Origin: an uncultured Clostridia bacterium
GTDB taxonomy: Bacteria > Bacillota > Clostridia > UMGS1810
Direction: 5' to 3'
DNA: 28,078 bases
Assembly: GCA_934463115.1 (NCBI GenBank)
Contig: CAKSIN010000027.1
Span: 1-28,078 of the forward strand
Shown here one piece after another: positions 9,407-16,741 of this stretch. The notes under the pieces were generated by a model. That model saw only the letters and a program-made list of their open reading frames with translations, made no database searches and was not told where the DNA came from. Positions within the stretch are counted from its first letter, which is position 1, and every line of letters begins with the position of its first letter. A program made the translations under genes and the position numbers.

Positions 9407-10131
9407 TTTTTAAGTGCCTCCTCACGGTAAAAATCAAAATACCTGTCTTTTACATCGTTTCTGAGCCGTCTCGGAATCGGTATATTCTGCCCGCTAGACA
9501 TAACAAGTTCCGACGGAAGAATGCTCTGCACGCACCGCAGATTCACGATATACGAAGCTCCGACCGCGGTAAATCCGCCTATACTGTCAAAGAGGTCTTT
9601 CATCTCGGTAAGCGATGTATGTGTTTTAATGCACGTGCCGTCTTTGAGGTGTATTTCAACACTGTGATTTCTTGATTCCGCGTATTCCACACGATACAAA
9701 TCAACAATATGTATTTCCCGTCCTAATGTTATGGGTACAGGCATCCTGTTCTGCTTGTTTTCCATAATCTTGTCGAGCGTTTCGGTGAACCTCTCCTTCG
9801 AAAACGGCTTTATCAGATAATCGCTCGCATGCAGAGAAAATGCCTCAACGGCAAATTCCGTACTGGAAGTCAAAAATATTATATCCGTGTTTCCGCCGGA
9901 TTTGCCCTGAATTTCCTTTGCAATTTCCGTTCCCAAAACACCCGGCATGCAAATATCGAGCAATGCAATGTCAGGAGCGCCGTTTCTGCGCATGTCGTCC
10001 AGCATATCGAGAGGGTTTACAAAACACTTGATTTTCACGGAATGTTCCGCATGTTCCTTTGCATACTCCGACACAACGGCCTTTATACTGTCGAGTTCGT
10101 TTTTCTGATCGTCGCATATCGTAATATTCAT
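9403..10131 (-). CDS. LytTR-family response regulator (AgrA-like)
   Basis: A 242-residue response regulator. The N-terminal receiver domain (about 1-120) has the acidic pair D7/D8, phosphoacceptor D59 in A-L-L-D-I-C-M-P, and the conserved K108 in Y-L-I-K-P-F. Residues about 135-235 are a LytTR DNA-binding domain (R-E-I-H-I-V...V-E-Y-A-E-S; late Y-I-V-N; P-I-P-R-R motif). LytTR proteins bind paired direct repeats about 21 bases apart. It is first in the operon, followed by the AgrC-like kinase with a 4-base overlap. A GAGGAGG ribosome site precedes the ATG. Candidate target: the double box at 5673-5713. Confidence 0.93.
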   Translation of the reverse strand: MNITICDDQKNELDSIKAVVSEYAKEHAEHSVKIKCFVNPLDMLDDMRRNGAPDIALLDICMPGVLGTEIAKEIQGKSGGNTDIIFLTSSTEFAVEAFSLHASDYLIKPFSKERFTETLDKIMENKQNRMPVPITLGREIHIVDLYRVEYAESRNHSVEIHLKDGTCIKTHTSLTEMKDLFDSIGGFTAVGASYIVNLRCVQSILPSELVMSSGQNIPIPRRLRNDVKDRYFDFYREEALKK

Positions 10132-10160
10132 TTCCGCGCCCTCCTCGCATTATTTACTAC

Positions 10161-10190
10161 AGTATAACACATATGCCGGCAAAATTTCAA
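10161..10190 (-). promoter_or_regulatory. Promoter of the two-component operon
   Basis: Minus strand: TTGAAA (10185-10190), an 18-base spacer, then TATACT (10161-10166) preceded by TGT, an extended -10. The predicted transcript starts about 20 bases before the regulator's ATG. Confidence 0.6.
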
Positions 10191-10217
10191 CAGTTTTATT
10201 GAACATGAATTTAAATA

Positions 10218-10246
10218 TTGACAAAATGGATAATATGTGGTAATCT
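10218..10246 (+). promoter_or_regulatory. Promoter of the acyl-CoA synthetase-deoD operon
   Basis: Perfect TTGACA (10218-10223), a 17-base spacer, then TAATCT (10241-10246) with a TGG extended -10. A 19-base palindrome overlaps the -10 and the transcription start. Confidence 0.55.
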
Positions 10247-10262
10247 AATGTTAAACATTAGA
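10244..10262. promoter_or_regulatory. 19-base palindromic operator candidate
   Basis: Perfect inverted repeat with 9-base arms TCTAATGTT and AACATTAGA around one central base. It covers the end of the -10 and the predicted start of transcription, where a repressor would block initiation. The cognate regulator is not encoded next to it. A fatty-acid-responsive repressor would fit the first gene, but that is inference. Confidence 0.5.
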
Positions 10263-10276
10263 TAGGAAGTGATTGT

Positions 10277-11944
10277 ATGGCAGGGAAAATGAAAAACCCT
10301 ATCCTTTTTTCAAATATAAGAGATGTGCTCATTAACTCCGCAAAAAAATATCCGGACAAATCGGCATTTATAATAAAGCATCCGGGCGGAAGATACGAAA
10401 ACAAAAGCTTCACCGATTTTCTGGCCGATGTAAACGCTTTTTCTCGTGCAATGGCAGAGCGCGGATATACAACCGATTCTCGCGTAGCGGTTATCGGTCG
10501 TAACCGCTACGAATGGGCTGTTGCATACTGCGGTCTGCTGTGTGCCGGGATAGTGTCGGTTCCGCTGGACAAAGACCTGAAAGACAGCGAGCTCGGAATG
10601 TCGCTTAAGCGAAGCAAAGCCACAGCCGTTATTTTTGACGAAAAATACACCGACAAAATTTCACGCGCTTTTGAAAGCGGCGAAACATCGCTCAAAGAGT
10701 GTATATGCATGTCGCAGTCCGACAAATTTACATCGGTATATGACATAATATCCGCCGGCAAAAAAGACGGCACACCCGTTTCGGCTCCGGATCCGGACAA
10801 AATGTCGGTTTTGCTGTTTACATCGGGAACAACGGATATTGCAAAAGCCGTAATGCTCAATCAACGTGGAATTGCACGCAACATATATGATATGCAGATT
10901 GTCGAAGATATTTGCTATGAAGACGTGAGCATGGCGATTCTTCCGTTCCACCACATATTCGGCTCAACCGGACTTTTGGTAATGCTTGCATGCGGGGCAA
11001 CCACGGTCTTTACCGACGGTCTGCGATACATTGCAAAAAATCTCGTTGAGTACAAGGTGAGTATTTTTGTCGGTGTGCCGGCTCTTTGCGACGGAATATA
11101 CAAAAATGTGACAAAGAAGCTTGCGTCGGTCGGCAAACTGAAAATGTTTGAAAAGCTGGTATCGGTGTCCAATGCACTCAGAAAAGTCGGCATAGACCTG
11201 CGTTCCGTTATGTTCCGCCAGCTGCGGAATGCGCTCGGCGGAAAGATGAGACTTATCATATCCGGCGGTGCGCCGCTGTCGAAAGAAACATCGGCGTTTT
11301 TTAACAATGCGGGGATTGTGCTTGTTCAGGGTTACGGTCTGACGGAAACCTCGCCGGTAATCGCAGCGGAGGCACCGGGGGCTCTTCGCATAGGCTCTGT
11401 GGGAAAACCGATGTCGGGCGTCAATGTGAGCATTGTCCGCCCCGACAGCGACGGAATCGGTGAAATTCATGTATCCGGCGACAATGTGATGCTCGGTTAC
11501 TACGAAAACGACTCCGCAAATGCCGCCGCCTTTGAAAACGGAAAATTTATAACCGGCGACCTCGGGTATCTCGACAAAGACGGCTACCTGTTTATCACCG
11601 GCAGAAAGAAAGACATGATAGTCCTTAAAAACGGAAAGAAAGTTTTCCCCGAGGAGCTCGAAATACTGATAAACAGAATCGACGGTGTTTCCGAGAGTTT
11701 TGTATACGGAGAGGGCAGCGACGGTCTCGGATGCGATAAGGTTGTGTGCCGTGTGGTATACGACAGCAAATTTTTTGACAAACCGGAGCAGGAAATCAAA
11801 CAGATTTTGTGGAATAATATAAAGGAGATAAACGACACCCTGCCGATATACAAACATATCAAGGGAATCACGGTTACAACAAAACCGCTTATCAAAACAA
11901 GCACAAACAAAATTAAACGTGCCGAAAACATGAAGGAGATTTAA
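10277..11944 (+). CDS. AMP-dependent acyl-CoA synthetase / ligase (ANL superfamily)
   Basis: A 555-residue adenylate-forming enzyme of the long-chain acyl-CoA synthetase type. It activates a carboxylic acid with ATP to an acyl-AMP and normally transfers it to CoA (or an acyl carrier). The phosphate-binding loop F-T-S-G-T-T (about 181-186) is followed by D-I-A-K-A-V-M, where many family members have G-x-P-K-G-V. Y-G-L-T-E lies at about 353, the hinge region I-T-G-D-L-G-Y-L at about 427, G-R-K-K-D-M-I-V next, and the C-terminal catalytic Lys is in T-S-T-N-K-I-K-R near 545. Length is normal for the family. A GGAAGTGAT ribosome site precedes the ATG. It is 4 bases upstream of deoD, so the pair is an operon. 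Substrate chain length cannot be told. Confidence 0.85.
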   Translation: MAGKMKNPILFSNIRDVLINSAKKYPDKSAFIIKHPGGRYENKSFTDFLADVNAFSRAMAERGYTTDSRVAVIGRNRYEWAVAYCGLLCAGIVSVPLDKDLKDSELGMSLKRSKATAVIFDEKYTDKISRAFESGETSLKECICMSQSDKFTSVYDIISAGKKDGTPVSAPDPDKMSVLLFTSGTTDIAKAVMLNQRGIARNIYDMQIVEDICYEDVSMAILPFHHIFGSTGLLVMLACGATTVFTDGLRYIAKNLVEYKVSIFVGVPALCDGIYKNVTKKLASVGKLKMFEKLVSVSNALRKVGIDLRSVMFRQLRNALGGKMRLIISGGAPLSKETSAFFNNAGIVLVQGYGLTETSPVIAAEAPGALRIGSVGKPMSGVNVSIVRPDSDGIGEIHVSGDNVMLGYYENDSANAAAFENGKFITGDLGYLDKDGYLFITGRKKDMIVLKNGKKVFPEELEILINRIDGVSESFVYGEGSDGLGCDKVVCRVVYDSKFFDKPEQEIKQILWNNIKEINDTLPIYKHIKGITVTTKPLIKTSTNKIKRAENMKEI

Positions 11945-11948
11945 TAAT

Positions 11949-12674
11949 ATGACGCTTGCATACCCGACACCACACATAAACGCAACACCGGGCGACTTTG
12001 CCGAAACGGTTATAATGCCGGGAGATCCGCAAAGGGCAAAAATGGCTGCGGAAAAATACCTCAGCTGCCCCGTTTTGATAAATGACGTCCGCGGAGCTTT
12101 GGCATATACCGGAGAATATAAGGACACAAAAATAACGGTAATGGCGAGCGGCATGGGTATGCCGTCTATGGGAATATACAGCTACGAGCTGTTTAATATT
12201 TTCGGCGTTAAAAACATTATCCGAACCGGCTCTGCAGGAGGAATGCAAAGCAATATTTCGGTACGCGATATTGTAATAGCCATGTCTGCGTCGACCGACT
12301 CGGCATACGCGTCTCAATACAACCTGCCGGGCTGCTACTCCCCCACCGCCGACTACAGGCTTTTGAGATGCGCCGCATCATCTGCCGAAAAATTCGGTGC
12401 GAGGTATCACGTCGGTCAGATTCTCACAAGTGACAGATTTTACAGCGATGATCCCACAGCGCTCACAAGGTGGGCTCAAATGGGAATACTGTGCACAGAA
12501 ATGGAAACGGCGGCGCTGTATATGAATGCAGCAAAAGCCGGAAAAGGTGCGCTTTCGATACTGACAGTGTCCGACCATATTTTCACCGGAGAGGCAACCA
12601 CATCCGACGAGCGGCGCGACACGTTTACTCAAATGATAGAAATCGCCCTTGACACCGCATTGCAATTAAATTAA
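11949..12674 (+). CDS. deoD: Purine-nucleoside phosphorylase, DeoD type
   Basis: A 241-residue hexameric-type purine nucleoside phosphorylase. It cleaves (deoxy)purine nucleosides with phosphate to free base and (deoxy)ribose-1-phosphate in cytoplasmic purine salvage. Recognisable elements: the N-terminal T-P-H-I-N-A with the ribose-binding His, the phosphate-binding G-D-P-Q-R-A, G-M-G-M-P-S-M-G, R-T-G-S-A-G-G, the E-M-E-T-A-A-L-Y segment that binds ribose, and S-D-H-I with the catalytic Asp near 204. Length is normal. Its ribosome site AAGGAGA lies inside the end of the upstream synthetase gene, implying coupling. Confidence 0.95.
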   Translation: MTLAYPTPHINATPGDFAETVIMPGDPQRAKMAAEKYLSCPVLINDVRGALAYTGEYKDTKITVMASGMGMPSMGIYSYELFNIFGVKNIIRTGSAGGMQSNISVRDIVIAMSASTDSAYASQYNLPGCYSPTADYRLLRCAASSAEKFGARYHVGQILTSDRFYSDDPTALTRWAQMGILCTEMETAALYMNAAKAGKGALSILTVSDHIFTGEATTSDERRDTFTQMIEIALDTALQLN

Positions 12675-12688
12675 CCCCCCGGCATCTA

Positions 12689-12717
12689 TTGACAATACAG
12701 CGATAATGTTGTATTAT
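12689..12717 (+). promoter_or_regulatory. Promoter of the pyridoxal kinase gene
   Basis: TTGACA (12689-12694), a 17-base spacer, then TATTAT (12712-12717), in the 72-base gap after deoD. No terminator is visible before it, so some read-through from deoD is possible. Confidence 0.7.
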
Positions 12718-12746
12718 TAATCGAACGAAAGAATTAAGGGGTTTAT

Positions 12747-13619
12747 ATGAAACAAAAGAGAATTGTAACAATACAGGATATATCATGCTTCGGAAAATGT
12801 TCGCTGTCTGTTGCAATGCCGATTATCTCGGCATTCGGAATCGAAACTGTCGTTCTTCCGACAGCACTTTTGTCAACACACACCGGAGCCGGTTTCAAGG
12901 ATTACACATTTTTAGACCTGACCGGCGAAATGAAAAAAATAATCGACCACTGGGAAAAAATGAATCTTGAATTTGACGCCGTTTACTCCGGATATTTCGG
13001 AAACAAGGCGCAGATAGAAACGGCTGTAAACCTTTTTAAATACGTGAAAAAATCCGGCAGTCCGATTATCATTGATCCGGTTATGGCAGACGACGGAAAG
13101 CTGTACGCCGGATTTGATTCTGAATTCGTCAAAAAAATGTATTCGCTGTGCTCAATAGCCGATGTGATAACGCCGAATGTAACGGAGGCGGCATATCTTG
13201 CCGGAATTGAATACCGCGGACAGCACGATGAACAGTACATCCGCGATTTGGCAATACGGCTCTCCGAAACGGGGGCAAAGCTTGTTGTGATAACAGGTAT
13301 ATCCCACAACGAAAAATCGGGAGCTGTGTGCTACAATTCCGAAAACGGTGAGTTTGTATCACATCTCAGACAGCATATACCCGGAAACTATTACGGAACC
13401 GGTGATATATTTGCAAGCACCCTGTGCGGCGCGATTGTTTCGGGCGCCGATTTTCGCGATGCTCTTTCTCTGGCGGTTGATTTTGTGCATGAGAGTATTG
13501 AAAATACTCTGGATGAGCCGGATAAATACTTTTACGGCGTTAAGTTTGAGCAGTCTCTGAACATGATAACCGGCAGACTAAAGCGATTTTCCGAATCCCT
13601 CGCCGAGCACACGCCGTGA
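12747..13619 (+). CDS. Pyridoxine/pyridoxal/pyridoxamine kinase (PdxK/PdxY-like)
   Basis: A 290-residue ribokinase-fold kinase that phosphorylates B6 vitamers to make pyridoxal-5'-phosphate by salvage. Seen in the sequence: an N-terminal I-Q-D-I-S-C-F-G-K-C-S substrate segment, T-H-T-G, D-P-V-M-A-D near the middle, T-P-N-x-x-E-A, and the anion-hole/catalytic-base motif Y-G-T-G-D-I-F near 225. It matches the clostridial 'pyridoxamine kinase' group more closely than E. coli PdxY. An AAGGGG ribosome site precedes the ATG. Its last 42 bases overlap the 3' end of the opposing YitT-family gene. The alanine racemase in this window is one PLP enzyme that would use the product. Confidence 0.88.
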   Translation: MKQKRIVTIQDISCFGKCSLSVAMPIISAFGIETVVLPTALLSTHTGAGFKDYTFLDLTGEMKKIIDHWEKMNLEFDAVYSGYFGNKAQIETAVNLFKYVKKSGSPIIIDPVMADDGKLYAGFDSEFVKKMYSLCSIADVITPNVTEAAYLAGIEYRGQHDEQYIRDLAIRLSETGAKLVVITGISHNEKSGAVCYNSENGEFVSHLRQHIPGNYYGTGDIFASTLCGAIVSGADFRDALSLAVDFVHESIENTLDEPDKYFYGVKFEQSLNMITGRLKRFSESLAEHTP

Positions 13620-14435
13620 GTCGTTTATTACGATAAATGCTTTCGCATCAATATGCAATGTAAGTTCCGTTAATGCCGGAAGCTGTTTCGGACTTACAAC
13701 GCACATGAGCATTGTCTGCTCTTCCCCGGAGTACATTCCTCGGCAGCGGATTGCCGTTACTCCGCGCTCAATATTTTTCATTGCCGCTTCGGCAATTTTA
13801 TCCGAACTGTCTGAAAAAACAAAAACAGTTCTTGCAGCGTCACCGATACTTATGATTCTCTCCGCAACCTTTGACGAAATATACATTGCTGCGGCAGAAT
13901 ATACAATAACGGTGAAATCACCGAAAGCCAACCCCGTTCCGACTACAATAATGCAATCTGCGGTTAAAATGATATCTGCCGCAGAAATATGCGGCAAAAA
14001 GCGGCGGATAATCAGCGCTGCAAAGTCGGTTCCTCCAGTAGAAGCATTGTTTCTCAAAACAAGTCCGAGTCCTGCACCCATAAATATTCCGCCGGCAATT
14101 ATTGCCGCAAAAAGGCTATTGGTATACGGCGGCGCATGACTTGTCACTTCAAACCAAAATGAACAGAGTGCTATACCGAAAATACTTTTTATGAGTTCTC
14201 CCCTGCCTAAAAAACGATACCCGAGTGCGAGAAGAATAATATTTGCAATTGTATTTGTAACGGATATGTGTATATTAAAATAATAGAGTAACACGGTTCC
14301 CACCGCCGAAACACCGCCGGCGGAAATACGGTTCGGCGCAAGAAAAACGTTTACCGATACTGCAATAAAGAGTGCCCCGGCAATTATGCAAAGGCACTCT
14401 TTTAAACGTGAATGTGCATTAAACATCGTCATCAT
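13578..14435 (-). CDS. YitT-family membrane protein with C-terminal DUF2179
   Basis: I place the start at the ATG at 14435 (285 residues): GGGTGAT lies 7 bases upstream, whereas the longer in-frame start at 14510 lacks a ribosome site. The protein has about five membrane segments in the first 200 residues (C-I-I-A-G-A-L-F..., A-P-N-R-I-S-A-G-G, N-N-A-S-T-G-G-T-D), typical of YitT/DUF161. A cytoplasmic C-terminal DUF2179 domain follows (V-F-V-F-S..., G-V-T-A-I-R-C-R-G-M-Y-S-G). The family is widespread in Firmicutes, with unestablished transport or signalling function. The 3' end overlaps the pyridoxal kinase gene by 42 bases. It lies 90 bases downstream of the symporter gene on the same strand and may be co-transcribed. 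Confidence 0.88.
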   Translation of the reverse strand: MMTMFNAHSRLKECLCIIAGALFIAVSVNVFLAPNRISAGGVSAVGTVLLYYFNIHISVTNTIANIILLALGYRFLGRGELIKSIFGIALCSFWFEVTSHAPPYTNSLFAAIIAGGIFMGAGLGLVLRNNASTGGTDFAALIIRRFLPHISAADIILTADCIIVVGTGLAFGDFTVIVYSAAAMYISSKVAERIISIGDAARTVFVFSDSSDKIAEAAMKNIERGVTAIRCRGMYSGEEQTMLMCVVSPKQLPALTELTLHIDAKAFIVINDSRRVLGEGFGKSL

Positions 14436-14525
14436 AACAATATCACCCACTGTATTTTTCCCGACCAAAGGATAAATAATACAGTAAAATTTAATGCGCA
14501 AAAATATCAATATTTGTCCGTGTTC

Positions 14526-15962
14526 TTACATCAGCTTGTTTCCGTTTTTATCGTGACGTCTGAAATAATCCTTGGTTTCTCTTGCAACAACACCTCCGAG
14601 GCATATAAGTGCTATAAGGTTCGGAAACGCCATGAGCGCGTTGAAAATATCTGCAATACCCCATACAACGGAAACAGTGAGATACGGACCAATAAATACA
14701 GCCAATATGTACAGCCACCTGAAGCACTTAACTGCTTTCATTCTGCCGCCTGTTAAATATTCAAGACATCTCTCGGAATAGTAGTCCCAGCCGAGAATTG
14801 TTGTGAATGCAAAGAATATCAGACATAACATGAGCATAAATTCCGAGAATGTAGCGTTAAACGGCAAACCGTTCTGCCATGCATATGATGTGATATTGAC
14901 TCCCTCAAACACGCCCTTTACATATTTATCCTGAGCACCGGTTACAATAACCGAAAGTCCCGTCATGGTGCAGATTATTATTGTATCTATAAATGTTCCG
15001 GTCATACTGACAAGTCCCTGGCGGACAGGTTCTTTTGTCTGTGCTGCTGCCGCTGCTATCGGAGCTGAGCCGAGACCGGATTCATTCGAGAAAATTCCTC
15101 TGCCTATACCGCTCTGCATAGCCTTTTGAATAGTGATTCCCACAAGTGCGCCAATCACAGGCTTGGGAGCAAATGCGCTTGTAATTACGAGCGACACGGC
15201 CGACGGAATTGCCGACGCATTATTTATAAGAATAATAAGCGCAAACACAACATAGATAACCGCCATAAACGGAACAACTATTTCCGAAACTTTTGCAATA
15301 CGCTTGATACCGCCGATTACTACCAACGCAACACAAACTGTGACAATAAGTCCTGAAATAACAGTTGCCCATGAATACGTGTTTTCACCTATTGAAAAAG
15401 CAATATTCGCACTTGACGGATCAAAAAATTCCTTTGCCGCAGTTGTGATACCGTTAATCTGAGTAATAGTACCTATACCCATTATGCCGGCAAGAGCACC
15501 GAGAAAAGCAAATGTCTTTGCAAGCCATTTCCAGTTTGCACCCATTCCCTTTTCTATGTAGTAGAAAGGTCCGCCGAGAAAATGCCCGTCGCCCTTATTT
15601 TCTCTGTACTTAACGGCAAGCAGTCCCTCGGCATATTTTGTTGCCATGCCGAAAAATGCCGCCACTTCCATCCAGAAAAGCGCTCCAGGTCCTCCGGCGC
15701 AAATAGCCGTTGCAACACCGACAATATTTCCTGTTCCGATTGTGGCAGACAGTGCCGTGCAAAGTGCACCAAAACTTGTTACTTCGCCGTGACCGTCATC
15801 TTCATTTTTAAACATCAGCTTTAGTGCAAGGCCAAGATGTTTTACCTGAAGAAATCCTACACGCAGTGTTAAATAAACCCCTACCGTGAGAATCAGAGCA
15901 ATAAGCGGAATTCCCCAGACATAGTTGTCAATCATCGCTACAATTGAACTGAATTTTTCCAT
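14526..15962 (-). CDS. Alanine/glycine:cation symporter (AgcS family)
   Basis: A 478-residue inner-membrane amino-acid carrier driven by sodium or protons. About eleven hydrophobic segments and the family signatures are visible: G-V-Y-L-T-L-R near the N-terminus, A-L-C-T-A-L-S-A-T-I-G-T-G-N-I-V-G-V-A-T, G-P-G-A-L-F-W-M-E, G-G-P-x-Y-Y-I-E-K-G, the S-G-I-G-R-G-I-F-S-N-E-S-G-L-G-S-A stretch, and T-T-I-L-G-W-D-Y-Y-S-E-R near the end. Length is normal. An AAAAGGGGATG ribosome site precedes the ATG. Substrates are probably alanine and/or glycine; uptake of alanine would fit with the alanine racemase in the window, but no regulatory link is shown. Confidence 0.93.
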   Translation of the reverse strand: MEKFSSIVAMIDNYVWGIPLIALILTVGVYLTLRVGFLQVKHLGLALKLMFKNEDDGHGEVTSFGALCTALSATIGTGNIVGVATAICAGGPGALFWMEVAAFFGMATKYAEGLLAVKYRENKGDGHFLGGPFYYIEKGMGANWKWLAKTFAFLGALAGIMGIGTITQINGITTAAKEFFDPSSANIAFSIGENTYSWATVISGLIVTVCVALVVIGGIKRIAKVSEIVVPFMAVIYVVFALIILINNASAIPSAVSLVITSAFAPKPVIGALVGITIQKAMQSGIGRGIFSNESGLGSAPIAAAAAQTKEPVRQGLVSMTGTFIDTIIICTMTGLSVIVTGAQDKYVKGVFEGVNITSYAWQNGLPFNATFSEFMLMLCLIFFAFTTILGWDYYSERCLEYLTGGRMKAVKCFRWLYILAVFIGPYLTVSVVWGIADIFNALMAFPNLIALICLGGVVARETKDYFRRHDKNGNKLM

Positions 15963-15981
15963 ACATTCATCCCCTTTTAAA

Positions 15982-16025
15982 AAAATACACGTATGTATTT
16001 TACCATATATCCGTTATATATGCAA
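15982..16025 (-). promoter_or_regulatory. Symporter promoter with overlapping palindrome
   Basis: Minus strand: TTGCAT (16020-16025), a 17-base spacer, then TAAAAT (15997-16002) with a TGG extended -10. A 20-base inverted repeat (15982-16001, arms AAAATACA and TGTATTTT around 4 bases) overlaps the -10 and the start of transcription, a plausible operator. Confidence 0.6.
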
Positions 16026-16171
16026 TGTTTTTTTCTCTATAGAATATTTAATTCACACAATTAACAAAATATTCCGAATGTTTATGGACAATATGCACTA
16101 TATCATATTTTATTGATTTTTCTACCCGACAAAGAAATATAACTATTTAATGATTGTTTACATTATTATGC

Positions 16172-16200
16172 TTGTCAAACTGATTTATTTGTGATAAAAT
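16172..16200 (+). promoter_or_regulatory. Promoter of the 16238 gene and downstream acpS block
   Basis: TTGTCA (16172-16177), a 17-base spacer, then TAAAAT (16195-16200). The five closely spaced plus-strand genes from 16238 through alr (to 19769) could all be read from it. Confidence 0.6.
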
Positions 16201-16237
16201 ATGATAAAATCAGTTGTAACAAAGGAGAACCGAAAAT

Positions 16238-16726
16238 ATGGATGTTTTTTTTGAAAAACTTGTTGTAAAAAAGAAAACCGGCGAGGACACGCTTGTATGC
16301 ATCGGCGCATGCGTAGGGGCATTTATTGCAATACTTGCGATAATGGCATTTATCCGGATATTGCTTATTCCGGCTATCGCGGTGATATTGTTTATCTGCT
16401 ACAGAATCATAACCGGGCGCAATCTGGAATATGAATACAGTGTGACCGACGGCGACCTTAATGTTGACAAGGTAATAAATAAGCAACGACGAAAAAAGGT
16501 TATAAACATACCTGCGAAAAGCATTAAAATCGTTGCACCGCGCGGTGATTCAAGACTTCCGTCAACGGAGGGACGCGATATAATCGATGTAACATCGCGA
16601 AGCGAGGGCGCAGATGTATACTGTGTATTCTTCGGTGACGGAAAAGAAAAGGTTTTGCTCTTTGAGCCGGACAGACCGCAGCTTGAAGAAATGCAAAGAA
16701 AAAATCCGCGCAATGTGTTTATTTAA
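16238..16726 (+). CDS. Small membrane protein of unknown function (DUF6106-like)
   Basis: A 162-residue protein, started by AAAGGAGA 10 bases before the ATG. The N-terminus M-D-V-F-F-E-K-L-V-V-K-K-K is followed by two adjacent membrane segments at about 20-58. A soluble beta-rich domain (about 65-162) has a PH-like feel (Y-E-Y-S-V-T-D-G-D-L..., I-P-A-K-S-I-K-I, K-V-L-L-F-E-P). The N-terminal pattern resembles clostridial proteins filed as DUF6106; I am not certain. It lies 15 bases upstream of the acpS fusion gene and is probably co-transcribed. No function can be assigned. Confidence 0.75.
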   Translation: MDVFFEKLVVKKKTGEDTLVCIGACVGAFIAILAIMAFIRILLIPAIAVILFICYRIITGRNLEYEYSVTDGDLNVDKVINKQRRKKVINIPAKSIKIVAPRGDSRLPSTEGRDIIDVTSRSEGADVYCVFFGDGKEKVLLFEPDRPQLEEMQRKNPRNVFI

Positions 16727-16741
16727 AAGGAATGGTGCATC

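Noticed and set aside
10964..12154. A 396-codon minus-strand open frame across the acyl-CoA synthetase and deoD
   Set aside because: It is antisense to two clearly recognisable enzymes, has no ribosome site or family motifs, and its Cys/His/Tyr-rich composition is typical of a shadow frame.
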